From: Ectocarpus siliculosus
Lineage: Eukaryota > Sar > Phaeophyceae > Ectocarpales > Ectocarpaceae
Assembly: GCA_000310025.1 (NCBI GenBank)
Contig: FN649730.1
Coordinates: 641,079 to 656,106 of the forward strand
DNA length: 15,028 bases
Direction: 5' to 3'
Shown: positions 1 to 10,300 of the stretch, in pieces
How positions within the stretch are numbered: the stretch's first letter is position 1
Layout of the letters: every line of letters begins with the position of its first letter
Translations under genes and position numbers: made by a program
The notes under the pieces: generated by a model
The model's input: only the letters and a program-made list of their open reading frames with translations
Databases searched by the model: none
Told to the model about the DNA's origin: nothing

Positions 1-410
1 GGGGTTGTTGTGGGGGGGGGGTTTACATGCTTGGGCGGGGGGGATGCGGGGGCCCAGCGGGTTTTGGGCACGGGGTCGGGAAAAAGGTTTTTGGGGGACT
101 TTTGTTAAAGGATTGGCCTTGGGTGTTGGGTGGGGGGGGAAAAATGTTCCTTCTTTTGGGGGAGGGGGGGTAAATGTTTTTTTACGGTTGAACCTTGAAA
201 TTCTGGGGGGTGGTTCGCCTTCCCCTCCGGGGTCAGGGGTCCTAACCCTTAGGGGGTGCAAAACATGTTTTTCCCCCGCGGTCCGGGTTTTGGATGGATG
301 GGGGGTAAATGGTGTAAGGATTCCGGCAGGCACACACACCCCTTCCCGGGTAAATGGTTTAAAAACTGGGGCAGGAAAAAAGGGGTCCCCCCCCCCCCCC
401 CGGCGGCGCG
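1..410. other. G/C homopolymer-rich edge, probably low-quality sequence
   Basis: Runs of 5-11 G dominate the left half and a run of about 15 C sits near 387-402. Homopolymer expansion, long chance ORFs (for example 5-493, composed of Gly/Trp-rich junk) and lack of any recognisable motif suggest erroneous base calls at a contig end rather than a biological G-rich element. I see no gene here. Any 5' exons or promoter of the gene would lie in or before this stretch. Confidence 0.6.
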
Positions 411-473
411 TGACCCATACAACAACAGTCCTACAGGCGCAAGCCGGCCACGCCGGCGCCACCTATTGTGGAC

Positions 474-637
474 ATGACCGCCGCCAACGATGAAGAAGGC
501 ATAGAGCGGAGGGAAGGCGGAGAGGGAGAGACCGGATCTCCTTCAGACATGGAGGGGCAGGAGGAGACCGAGGAAGAATCGTCTTCGGAGGAAGAGGAAG
601 AGGAGGAGGAGGAGGAGGAGGAGGAGAAGGCGCCCCC
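474..637 (+). CDS. E1: acidic N-terminal exon (provisional)
   Basis: The frame is open from a TGA at 411-413 and the first in-frame ATG is at 474, giving MTAANDEEGIERR and ending in a run of about 13 Glu encoded by GAG/GAA, followed by KAPP. A strong donor GTGAGT starts at 638. The exon could instead be internal and start at 429 or 437, because CAG acceptor-like trinucleotides end at 428 and 436 and the frame reads SYRRKPATPAPPIVD before the ATG. The exon ends in phase 2 while E2 starts in phase 0, so either a small exon is missing, or the run of five C at 633-637 is miscounted next to the poor-quality contig edge. Acidic runs of this kind are common in nuclear chromatin proteins. Confidence 0.5.
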
Positions 638-3600
638 GTGAGTGCTTCCTCCTCTATGTGTATTTTTTTTTTCTTTTTCAGACCACGCTGACCAGCTGAC
701 CAATGACGACGTAGCCTCAGTGCGGTTTGGATGTGTGTTTCTTAGTAGCATCGACCGCGCTAGCCGCTGACCGATGAAAAGTTGTCAATCTCGGTGCAGT
801 TGAAAACACAAAATGCTTCTAAAAGGCCACAATCTGGGACCCTTTTGTGACCGAGCGTCATGGGGGAGTGAAGTCTACGCTACCCTTTGGATTATAGACA
901 GACACGGTTTGTGTGTGATTTTGTGTTGTTTTTTTTTCTTGCAAAAACGGAGCAAATTTAATTCATTTCTTACAATCAACACAAGCAAATTACAGGATAA
1001 ATTAGCCGTTGTTTTTCTCTTGATATGTTTGCGTGTGAGGCAGTCTCTTGTAGTATTGGTCGCAGAAGAAGGAAGGCTTTATACCAGTGGTATCCATCCA
1101 TGAGTACGGCTGCGACAACTCCATGGTGCGCCCCGGAAACATGGGGCCTCGCGACCTTTTTCTACTGATGTATGCATATTTTGTCTTTTTTCCACCCAGC
1201 CCATTGTTGTGTTTCATGTTCGATATGGTTGTTTCTTTTTCTTGGTTTTTGGTGTTTCTGTTGCTTGGTTTTGTGTTGTGTGTGTTTTAGTGTGTTACTT
1301 TCCCGGGTACAGTCGTAGGCGCTCTGCAAGGCGGGTATGATGCGCCAGACCGATTCACCCGCCCTATACAGGGAATCCGCCCTGTTAAATGTATTAACCA
1401 TCTTGAATATTCCATCTGTGCCAGACGGCGTGGCAATTCGAATTGTTCCAATAAACTCGGTTTGTTTATTATTGTCTTCGCCCTTTACACAAACCTGCCC
1501 TTTTTTTCTTGTGTTTTTTTCTTGCTATAACCCAACGAACATATCTCCGTAGACATTGGTCTAGGATATACCAGCAAATTCATAGTGTAAGTTTGTTGAT
1601 TTGCGTGTGCTGCTTCTCGACAGGGTGAAGATATGGGTGTGCAAGCACGTCCGGAAAGGGCTGGCCGAGCCAGTCAACAAGTCCGGGGAGTGCGCGGCCT
1701 GCAGAAACGCCTCCATCAAGACCAGGGCCGGCATCAGGGTGAGAGAACAGAACAAATTGATGTCGCCGGAGCATGATTGATGTGCACTCATGTTTGTTCC
1801 GGCAATGTTGGTTGTACGACGCGTGTTTTCGTCGATATATATACTGTACAAGGTCTCCCTTCGGGACGTGGGTGTCTACCCTCCCTCAGGTGACGCAAGA
1901 CCACCTGCGCATTGCCCGAAGAGGGACTGTGTGTCTTACAACGCTTGTATTTCCGCACAAAACATCGCGCACGTTGTTATTCTACATTGGAGCCAGGTCG
2001 AGCGGACAATATTTTGGCAGCGAAAACTCAGACTTCCATGATGTCTTTGATTGATGATGGCAGATTTCCGATGAGAACCGATTTTATTTGAAGCCGAAAC
2101 AACACCACAAATGGGACATGTTCAACACTGCGGCTGGATGCATGCTCTTAGACTTGTCTGGCCCGCTGCGAAGTGTAGTAAACGTAGGCACTGCTGTTGG
2201 ACAATGCGATGACACGGAGAGTCACAGCCATGAATCATCGAATGAATGAGCGAATGAAAGTGGAGAAGCAAGAGGCAAATATTTCAAACCGTCGTATTTG
2301 ATGGGTTTGATAGGTTTCAGAATTGGTTCGCCAGGCTTTGTCAGCGCGGAACGCGTCCCCGGGGTTTTGAGCCAGTTTTCGCAACTTTGGCCGTCAACCA
2401 CACGCGCCACGGAGGCCTACCGCGCTCCGGGCACGGGCGTTAATGTACCGACGAGCCTCCTGCGTGCCCCTGAGAAGGAATTGCGACAAAAGACTCGCTG
2501 CCGCGAGAGAAAGAAACGCCGAAGCATGAAAAGTGACCAAATCTTATATGTACATATATATAGTGTATATATATTTTTTGTGTGTTTTTTGTTGTTTTCG
2601 AGGCACACGTTCATCCCAACATCGCGATGTCGCGATTGTTCTGGAATTTCCAGGAAATTTCGATCCAAGGATTTGTCGTACGAGCTGTTTGTTGAACGGC
2701 ATGCGTTCTGCTGCAAGACCTTGCGCTTGGCATTGGCTCTCAATCCCCAATAGCTCCTCGACCTGGGCTAGCACACCCCAGTAATAACACATTGAGCAAT
2801 ATTGTATCTCTTGCTTCGACACGTCTTCTGGTTTCACCCCGTACCTATGTATGTTAAAATAGCCTTCTTTACTGTACACACCGCAAGCAACGAAACGTGG
2901 AGCAGCATTGTATCACGTGCTCCAAAATGTCTCCTCGCTTCACCCTCTAGCGATGTTTGCTGTTCAACCCGTACCCCCAACAAAAACAACCAACAAAACG
3001 CTCCTCCTGCTGCGCCGAGCAGATGTGCAAGCATGTTCGAGAGGGGGAGGCGAGGGCGTACGGGCGGGGGCCCGGGGACTACGGAAAGGGCCACTGCCGG
3101 GAGTGCTTCATGAAGCGGTACCCGGTGAAGAAGGTCAAGGTCCCGAGGCCAAGGCTATGGCCGAGTTGCACCATGCCCGCCTGCCGCAGGAGGCACCACG
3201 CGTGGGGCATGTGCGCTCCGTGCCTGGCGGTGAGAAGACAAGCTGTGGAGAGATGGCTCAAGAGTTGATGGGGTTTTGCGGAGGACACGCAGGGTGTTGT
3301 TGGTGTTCGTGTTGTATATTGTGTCCGGGGGGAGTAGTCTGTTGTTTTGCATACAGCCGTGGTCCCGGTTTAGCGGTTCCTTCCCTGTTTAGCGGGATGC
3401 CCTGAATAACGGTTCCAAAATCTCGTGGCAAGGCTGCACATCGGTAGGGAAACTGTGCAATGTAACTGCCGATCAATCCGGTTTAGCGGCGATGCCCTCA
3501 ATAGCGGTCATAACATTTTGTGACACTATGGACCGCTAAACCGGGACCAAGACTGACTGTAGCTCTTAGCGGGTAGACTATTGGGGCGTACTCATGTTTT

Positions 3601-5005
3601 ACATACTTATGTTTTGCATGGCTATTACAAGCTGGTAGACCATTGGGGCGTACTCATGTTTTGCATGGCTATTACAAGCTGTTAGGCCATTGACGACGCG
3701 TTCCTCGAGAGGACGGGGCCTTTGTGGAGCACACGCAAGGTGTAATGTTGTTGTTGGCGCAACGTTTTTACTGGTGTCGCTACTGCTTTAGCTGAGCACA
3801 CGCTAACACAGAGGATAGCATATTTTTTGGGGTGTGGGTGTTGCTTCTACGATACCTCCTGACTGTTGTCGCTGTCTTTGTTCCACGATGCACCCCATTT
3901 CAACTCGGCCCATAGTTGTTCTTGCGAGCAACCTCCAGACCCGACTCTAACCCTGTGATGCCAAAGTCACTACGCAACTTGTATCTGAAAGTAGGTGCCT
4001 AGGTAGCAAGATTTTTTTTCTGCGTGCACGCTTGCCAATCCCTTCAATCCCTTTTTTCCGTTAACGCCACCCCGCCAGGAGTTCAAGGCCAAGCATCCCA
4101 AGTGCAACCCGCAGGCGCAGAAGCGCAAGTCGGGCAGGCCCGCGCACAAGTACACGGGGGCGGACGCAGAGTTGACGGACTCCTCGGATGATGAAGGGTC
4201 AAGGGTAAGCATGACCGGACCGACAGCCTTCGCGAGAAATTGAGTTTCTGAGGGAATAGTTTCTGAGGAAATATAACAAGGGAAGGGTACAGTACGCAGA
4301 TCCTATTCTTAGCCCTAACGTAACTCCCCCAATGGCGTGCTCTGTCCCCAACATGGTTATTTGATAACCCGAACCCAACCTCCCGCAATTGCATCGCTCC
4401 ATCCAACATGTTCATTTGACAGCCCGAACCCAACTTCCTCAATTGCATGCTTTTTCCAACAAGTTTGTTTGACAGCCCGAACCCAACTTGCTCATCAATT
4501 GTATGCGTTTTCCAACATGTTTATTTGATAACCCGAACCCCAACTTCACCGATTCCATGCTGTATCCGACATGTTTATTTGATAACCCTAGCCCAACCTC
4601 CCCCGATTCCATGCTGTATCCAACACGTTACTTTTTATCGAAAAACCCTGCTGCGAAGGCTACCGGCAAGAGCACCGGTGCCCGAGCTCGCAAGGTCGGC
4701 TCTGGTAAGAAGGGCGTGGAGCAGGAGGAAAACGACGATGGTGCTGCGGAGATGACGAGCAAGTGTTGTTCTGGGGATGGGAGCGGGGAAGGGGAAGGGC
4801 GGAGCTTGGGCAGGGGCAAGAGGGGCGGCGGCGGGGGGGATGCGCGTCGCCAGGGGAAGCGGGCGAAGGTGGTTGGCGTGGCGGAGGGCGTGACGGAAGG
4901 TGGGGCTGAGCTTCTGTTTGTCGGTCTGTCTGTCTATCTCTCTTGTCTCTCTCTCTCTCTGTCTGTCTCTCTGACTCTCTATATCTCTCTCTCTCTGTGT
5001 CTCTG

Positions 5006-5038
<33 letters not shown>

Positions 5039-7267
5039 GTCTTTCAGTGTCTGTCGGTTTTTCTTTTGACGTGGCTTCGAAAGCAAACCCTTCGGGTGCA
5101 CTCGCACGTCACACACACTACAATAGGTCTTTCTGTCTGTCTGCACTGTCACTACTTGTAGGTCTTTTCTGTCCTGCGCTAGGATTGCGTTGTTAGTGTC
5201 CACAGCCGTGTGGTAGACTGTGTAGCGTACACGGTTCCATTTGCTTCGAAACACTTCATTTTTTCTATATATATTATAGCAACCACGGTGCTTGTCCTCA
5301 CTTACTAGCCTTACTTCATATTGCAATGCGTCCCCAAAACTAAAAAGTAAGAAACACCCCAATACCCGTATTATTGTGTCCTCACGACCAAAATCTACAA
5401 AAATCCCAATACACCCAAAACATAACACACCCAACACACTGGTATTTGGTTGGAGGTGAGAGGGAATATTGCCATTAAGATTCGAACTTGCGTTCGAGTG
5501 GATTTTCGGAGTTATTTCTTCTTTTTTTGTGTGTGTGGCGTTTGATGGAAGAGGTCATTGCGGCCCCTATATCCAACCAGTGCTGCTGCTTTTTTTTCGG
5601 AGGCAGAGGTTGTATGATACTGCCCTAACACCTAACACGGCCTCACCCCTCGCACTCACTCCGACTACTTCGTCTGCTGCTGGTCTTACCGCTGCCGCTG
5701 CTATCGTTGTTGTTTAGAAAGGAAACATAACCTCACAGAAACACTATCCGTTCGAGATATAACCTCAGTCGAAAAGGATGGGTTGAAGTATTTTCAGTAA
5801 GTGGATTGACACCGACTGGAAACTGGGCTTATTTTGAGTTTGTTTGCTGTCGTCTGTTGTTGCGTTACGCAGACCCTACGTGCTTCTACTGCCAAAAGGC
5901 GGCCGGTCAAGATGCCAAGGATGAGCTCATGTACTGCGCGGACTTTGACTGCAACCGCCGCGTGCACATGAAGTGCTGCACCCCTCCGGTCAAGGAGGTA
6001 TGCTTGCGGTTTTGCCGCCACGATGGATGCTGTTTGTGGCTGTCATAAAACGGTCGTGTCACCGAAAAATGTCAACGTTTTTTCCCTCGTAGGTTGTTCG
6101 ACCCCGTACAGTGAGAGGTATGACGGTCATGCCACCGAAAAAAATTCAACATGTATCGGCATGCATAGGATTTTCTCCCCCCATGAGCCCCCTTCCAAGC
6201 ATGCCTCGTATGCTATATTGTTACCGTCAAGCGACGGCGACGACAAAGAAGCCTTCCTGCTCCTGGCGCGGGCATCATTAGAAAGCAAGACGACTCAATA
6301 ACTTTAAAACCTTCCTCAGCTAATTTTAAATTTGGATTGGGATCACCCCCCTGCCCCCCCCCCTTTCAGGTGCCCGACAGATTCTACTGTCAGCGGTGCG
6401 TGGACGCCGGCAAGGACACTGCCTGCGAGGACCCTTGCCTAGCCTGCGGGAGCAACGACCGGGACGACCTGATCCTTGTATGTGATAGGGACAAGTGCTA
6501 CAACTACTTCCACTGCTACTGCCTACCGCAGCCCCTGGACACGCCTCCGGAGGTAGGCAATGGAAGTCCCCCCCCCCCTCCTCCTCCTCCTCCGGAAGCC
6601 TGCTGTATTTGTCTTTGTACAGGTCTCCAACGTTAACTTCATTTTTTCTTGCGACCATCGGGGTATCAAGTAACCTAGTACTCAGTTGCTATGATGCACG
6701 ACACAAGCCGTTGGCCAGGAATTCAAGACGCCCAGCGGCTCTTACTCCCCCCCCCCGCCAAAGCCACGACAAAACTGGAAAGCGATGAAGGTCTTCCGTT
6801 GGAATTCGTTCTTTTTTATTTTCAAAGGCGGCTTTATGTCCGTACGTCGACAACTTTGGCTCACGATATTTACGTGTGTGCGTCTCAGTTACTGCTAACG
6901 CAAAGTGTACCGGCGGTTGTTGACATGCCACTCTATTCTCTATTCATCCTTTTCTCTTGCGACTTGCGTATGCATATGTAGGTAGGTGCAAGAGGCAGCG
7001 CCTGACTTGTCGACAATAAAACCGACGTGCTTCGCCACGAATCTGCAGAGATGCGAGGGTCTACTACGGCAATGCCCATATCCCCACCCACCCCTGTTTT
7101 TTTGCGTGCGGACCCCTCCCGCTTTTATTTTCCCTGTGAACGGAACGGAATCCCGTTTCCTTTTTGTAGGGCGAGTACGTGTGCCCGCTATGCACGGGAG
7201 AGGAGCTGGAGAGAGGCCTGGTCATCGCCAAGGTGAGGAAGACGCCCATGGAGATATACATATATAT

Positions 7268-7321
<54 letters not shown>

Positions 7322-10300
7322 GTTGCGGCTTCTAGCAAAGTCAAACATTACTCCTCGCATGATGCCCAGGTCTCTTACAACCACGACGCCGTTTTTCCGA
7401 AACCTGACTCTCGTGTGTGTGCGTCTAAGTTGAATTAGCATCGACCGCGCTACCCTGTAGACCAGTGAAAATTGAGAGACGTTAGTCTTGGTCTTGTGGC
7501 GGGATAAGAAGACGTCAGTCTTGTGGTGGGACTGCTTTCTATTAAAAGACTGCTACCGACAGCAGTATGTGTGCAGAGGTCTGACAGAACTGACTCTCTT
7601 GTGTGCCGGTGTGTTTGTGTGTGTCTGTGTGTGTGCAGAGGTCTGGCGGAACTCGCCCCCCTCGCGCTGTCCCGCCCAGGAAGGTGGAGGACGAGATGGA
7701 GGAGAAGAAGAAGCGGAGGTGCAGCTCGTGCTTGATGAGGTGCGCGTCTCAGCCCATGTGGGCTTGCGGCAGCGGGAAGGAGCTGTGCGAGGGGATGTTG
7801 TTCCACCGCAAGTGCTTGGCGAGGGGCAAAGGTGCGCCGTGGGCCGGGGGGGGGCGGGGGGGGTGTGTGTGTACTCATAGTCGTGCATGCCGTAGTCGTT
7901 AGACCATTGACCTCGCATCCCTACAAAGCCGGGACGGAGCACGCCGGGTTCTCACCGGACCAGGCTCGCTCATACCCCTAGGCGTGGATGCCGTAGTCGT
8001 TAGACCAAGGGGGGTTGTCATTTGTTGCCATTGACAAGGCACCGTTTACGAGACAAGGAGCACCGTCCCTACTAAAACCCGAACCCGAACCGTGACTCTT
8101 CAAGTACTTCAGGGGATTACGATTGCTAGATTCGCCGCGTAGACCGGGGAGATAATATGCGCGTGGTTATCACGCTTTGCCGTACTGCAATGTGGCGAGC
8201 ATGCTGTACTGCAATGCGGAGCGAGCAGGGTGTGCAAGGTAGGGCAGAGGGTTCGAGACGGCGTTAGGACGTCGAAATAATCTTTCACCGACGGTTGTCT
8301 TATGAGCTAGGACTTTTGCTATGTGCCCTAGGTGATGACCTCCAGGGATGGATGGATGGTTCGGTGTGTGTACCCCCCCCCCCCCCCCCCCCAAATCTAA
8401 AATTGCAATGCTAAAGCTATCAATGCAGGTGTCGTAGCGTTCGTTGCAACCGACGCCCCCTTTCGCTGTTGTAATTGTTTCGTTTCCAACCCTCTTGTAC
8501 CTCATGCAGTGGCTGTTCGTTGGTAGCGTGTGCCACGGAGGGGCCATGGCAATAGTCCCTTCGCCAGATGGACAAACACAGATCATGGCCTTGAGGAGCG
8601 TTTTGACGCTTTTTGCCACACCTGACTGGCGTCTTCTCATTGGTCAGCCGGTTAGGAGAACGGTCGATGCTAGTCAGTACATGCACACAGATCATGACCT
8701 TAGGAGCGTAACCCGTTTTTTGCCGGTTGGCAGCACGGTCGGTCCAAATTAGTACTAGTACTACACACTGATGATGACCTTAGGAGCGTAACCCGTTTTT
8801 AGCCGGTTGGCAGCACGGTCGGTCCAAATTAGTACTAGTACTACACACTGATGATGACCTTAGGAGCGTAGTCGGTTTTTAGCCGGTAAGCAGCACGCTC
8901 GATGCCATACCAATCAACACACAGACACGAATTACGGTCCCCTTCCGGGACCTTGATTTAACCTATTTATACTGGCACTGACGTTTATCATTGACCAGTC
9001 GTTTAGCAGGGCGGTCGACGCGAGAAATAGAGACACGCATGTGCGCGCGTCCCATTTTTTCTATCTAGTCATGATTCGCTTGTGCATGCAGCCACGCCAA
9101 GAGGCGGCCTATCGAGTGACGGTTCGCTTGCCTTGTACATGCAGCCACGCTAGAGTCGGCAGCGGCGGCGGTGGCGACTCCCGAGACTGACGTCCTTTCG
9201 TTGGTCAATCGGTAGCGCGGTCGATCCTAACCAGACTGACGTGTTTTCATTGGTCAGCTGGTTAGCGCGGTCGATGCTAATTAAGAAAAATACACACATA
9301 GACACATGCGCGCACGCTTGTCCCATTATTGCTAATGACGGTTCGCGTTGTCTTGCGCATGCAGCCACGCCAGAGGCGGCCTATCGAATGACGGTTTCAA
9401 TTGCCTATGTAATGACGGTTCACTTTGTATTGTGCATGCAGCCACGCCAAGAGGCGGCCTATCTAATGACAGTTCGCTTTGTCTTGTGCATGCAGCCACG
9501 CCAGAGGCGGCGGCGGCGGCGGCTCCCGCGGCTAACGGCATGCCGTCGACGCTCACCGCAGCCACGAGGCAGGCAACGACCACATCTTCAGAGCTGTGGG
9601 GAGTTCCAGGGGGCGTTGGCCTGGCGGGGGTGCTGGGCGGGGTAGGGGCGGAGGTGATGGAGTTGAGGGACAGCGAGAACTTCCGGCTGTGTTGCCCGGA
9701 GTGTGGGTACGACCTTCTGAAGGTGGACGTCGTGGATGTGCTCACTCAGGAGCAGGTGAGTTGGAGTTACATTTTTTTTTTTTCACAAAAACAAGGCAAG
9801 GTCATCTCTATGCACAGACAAGGTTAGGCCCTTCCCCATTCTGCTCTTTTTTTTTTATCTGCTCCTTTTTTTCGGCAAGCATCTGCTTCAAAAGTCCAAT
9901 CTGCTCGTTGGTTCTGCTCCTTTTCGCCCGTCGTGCCCTCAATTATGCTCGTTATTTTGGACCAATTTCGCTCTTTTATGCTACTTTTCGGCGGATATGC
10001 TCTCTCCACCTAATGCTTGTTGTTCCGTCAACGGCCAGTTGTGCCATTTTTTTCCCGTGGTTATGCTCTCACTTATGCCTGTTTGGGCCCAAACATGCCT
10101 TTTCCTCCTTTGCTTTCTCGATATCTGCTCTTTGCCTTATCGACCTCGTCGCGTACCACCGAGTGCCTTTACTACTTTTATCCCCTTTGGGTCTAGGTCT
10201 TTTTTTTTTTGCGGAAAACAATTAAAAAGGAGGAGACAGTGCGGAGAGAGAGACAAAAGTACAGCAGAAAGAGACGAGTGTACTTCTGTAGACGCAACAG

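Larger units (their letters stand above)
3230..4078 (+). other. Intron 4
   Basis: Contains the MITE at 3354-3559 and a short tandem duplication at 3575-3687 (both listed separately). The remainder, 3690-4060, is unremarkable T-rich sequence leading to the E5 acceptor. Confidence 0.6.
7233..7638 (+). other. Intron 9
   Basis: Holds an (AG)n microsatellite at 7272-7319, a minus-strand tRNA-like repeat at 7431-7480, a short direct repeat GACGT(T/C)AGTCTTG...TTGTGG at 7478-7503 and 7511-7531, and a decoy copy of the E10 acceptor and exon start at 7565-7600. Confidence 0.65.
7832..9495 (+). other. Intron 10, repeat-dense
   Basis: About 1.66 kb between the two halves of the PHD-like finger. It contains a direct repeat of CGTG(C/G)ATGCCGTAGTCGTT followed by AGACCA at 7882-7906 and 7983-8007, a run of about 20 C near 8373-8392, an 80-bp tandem array (8582-8930), tRNA-like repeats (8635-9310) and repeated E11 acceptors (9080-9495). 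ORFs on either strand here (for example 8170-8640 minus) are chance frames. Confidence 0.65.

Noticed and set aside
1-300. Telomere or G-quadruplex element
   Set aside because: G runs are irregular and no tandem TTAGGG or TTTAGGG repeat is present; poor base calling is the simpler reading.
5-493. Long plus-strand ORF at the left edge
   Set aside because: Gly/Trp/Pro-rich product of G/C homopolymer runs in probable low-quality sequence; no domain, and a different frame from the acidic exon.
431-751. Minus-strand Ser-run ORF
   Set aside because: Antisense of the Glu-coding GAG repeat in E1; the Ser run is only the reverse reading of it.
4979-5437. Minus-strand ORF ending in an Arg/Glu repeat
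   Set aside because: The repeat is the antisense of the CT microsatellite and the rest is AT-rich intron; no motif.
7064-7441. Minus-strand ORF with a Ser/Leu repeat that could look like a signal or membrane segment
   Set aside because: The repeat is the antisense of the AG microsatellite, in intron 9 and overlapping E9.
8170-8640. 156-codon minus-strand ORF
   Set aside because: Crosses the C-run and repeat DNA of intron 10; a Gly run comes from poly-C; no domain.
9252-9300. Functional tRNA-Ile gene
   Set aside because: Only the D-arm-like and part of the anticodon-like region is present; no T-arm or acceptor stem pairing follows.
9080-9495. CRISPR-like array
   Set aside because: Spacings are irregular (53, 220, 77, 54), the repeats diverge and overlap an exon start, and the genome is eukaryotic.
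9596-10225. 209-codon plus-strand ORF
   Set aside because: Wrong frame over E11, then T-rich transposon end; Phe/Ser/Leu composition is only the T/C-rich DNA.
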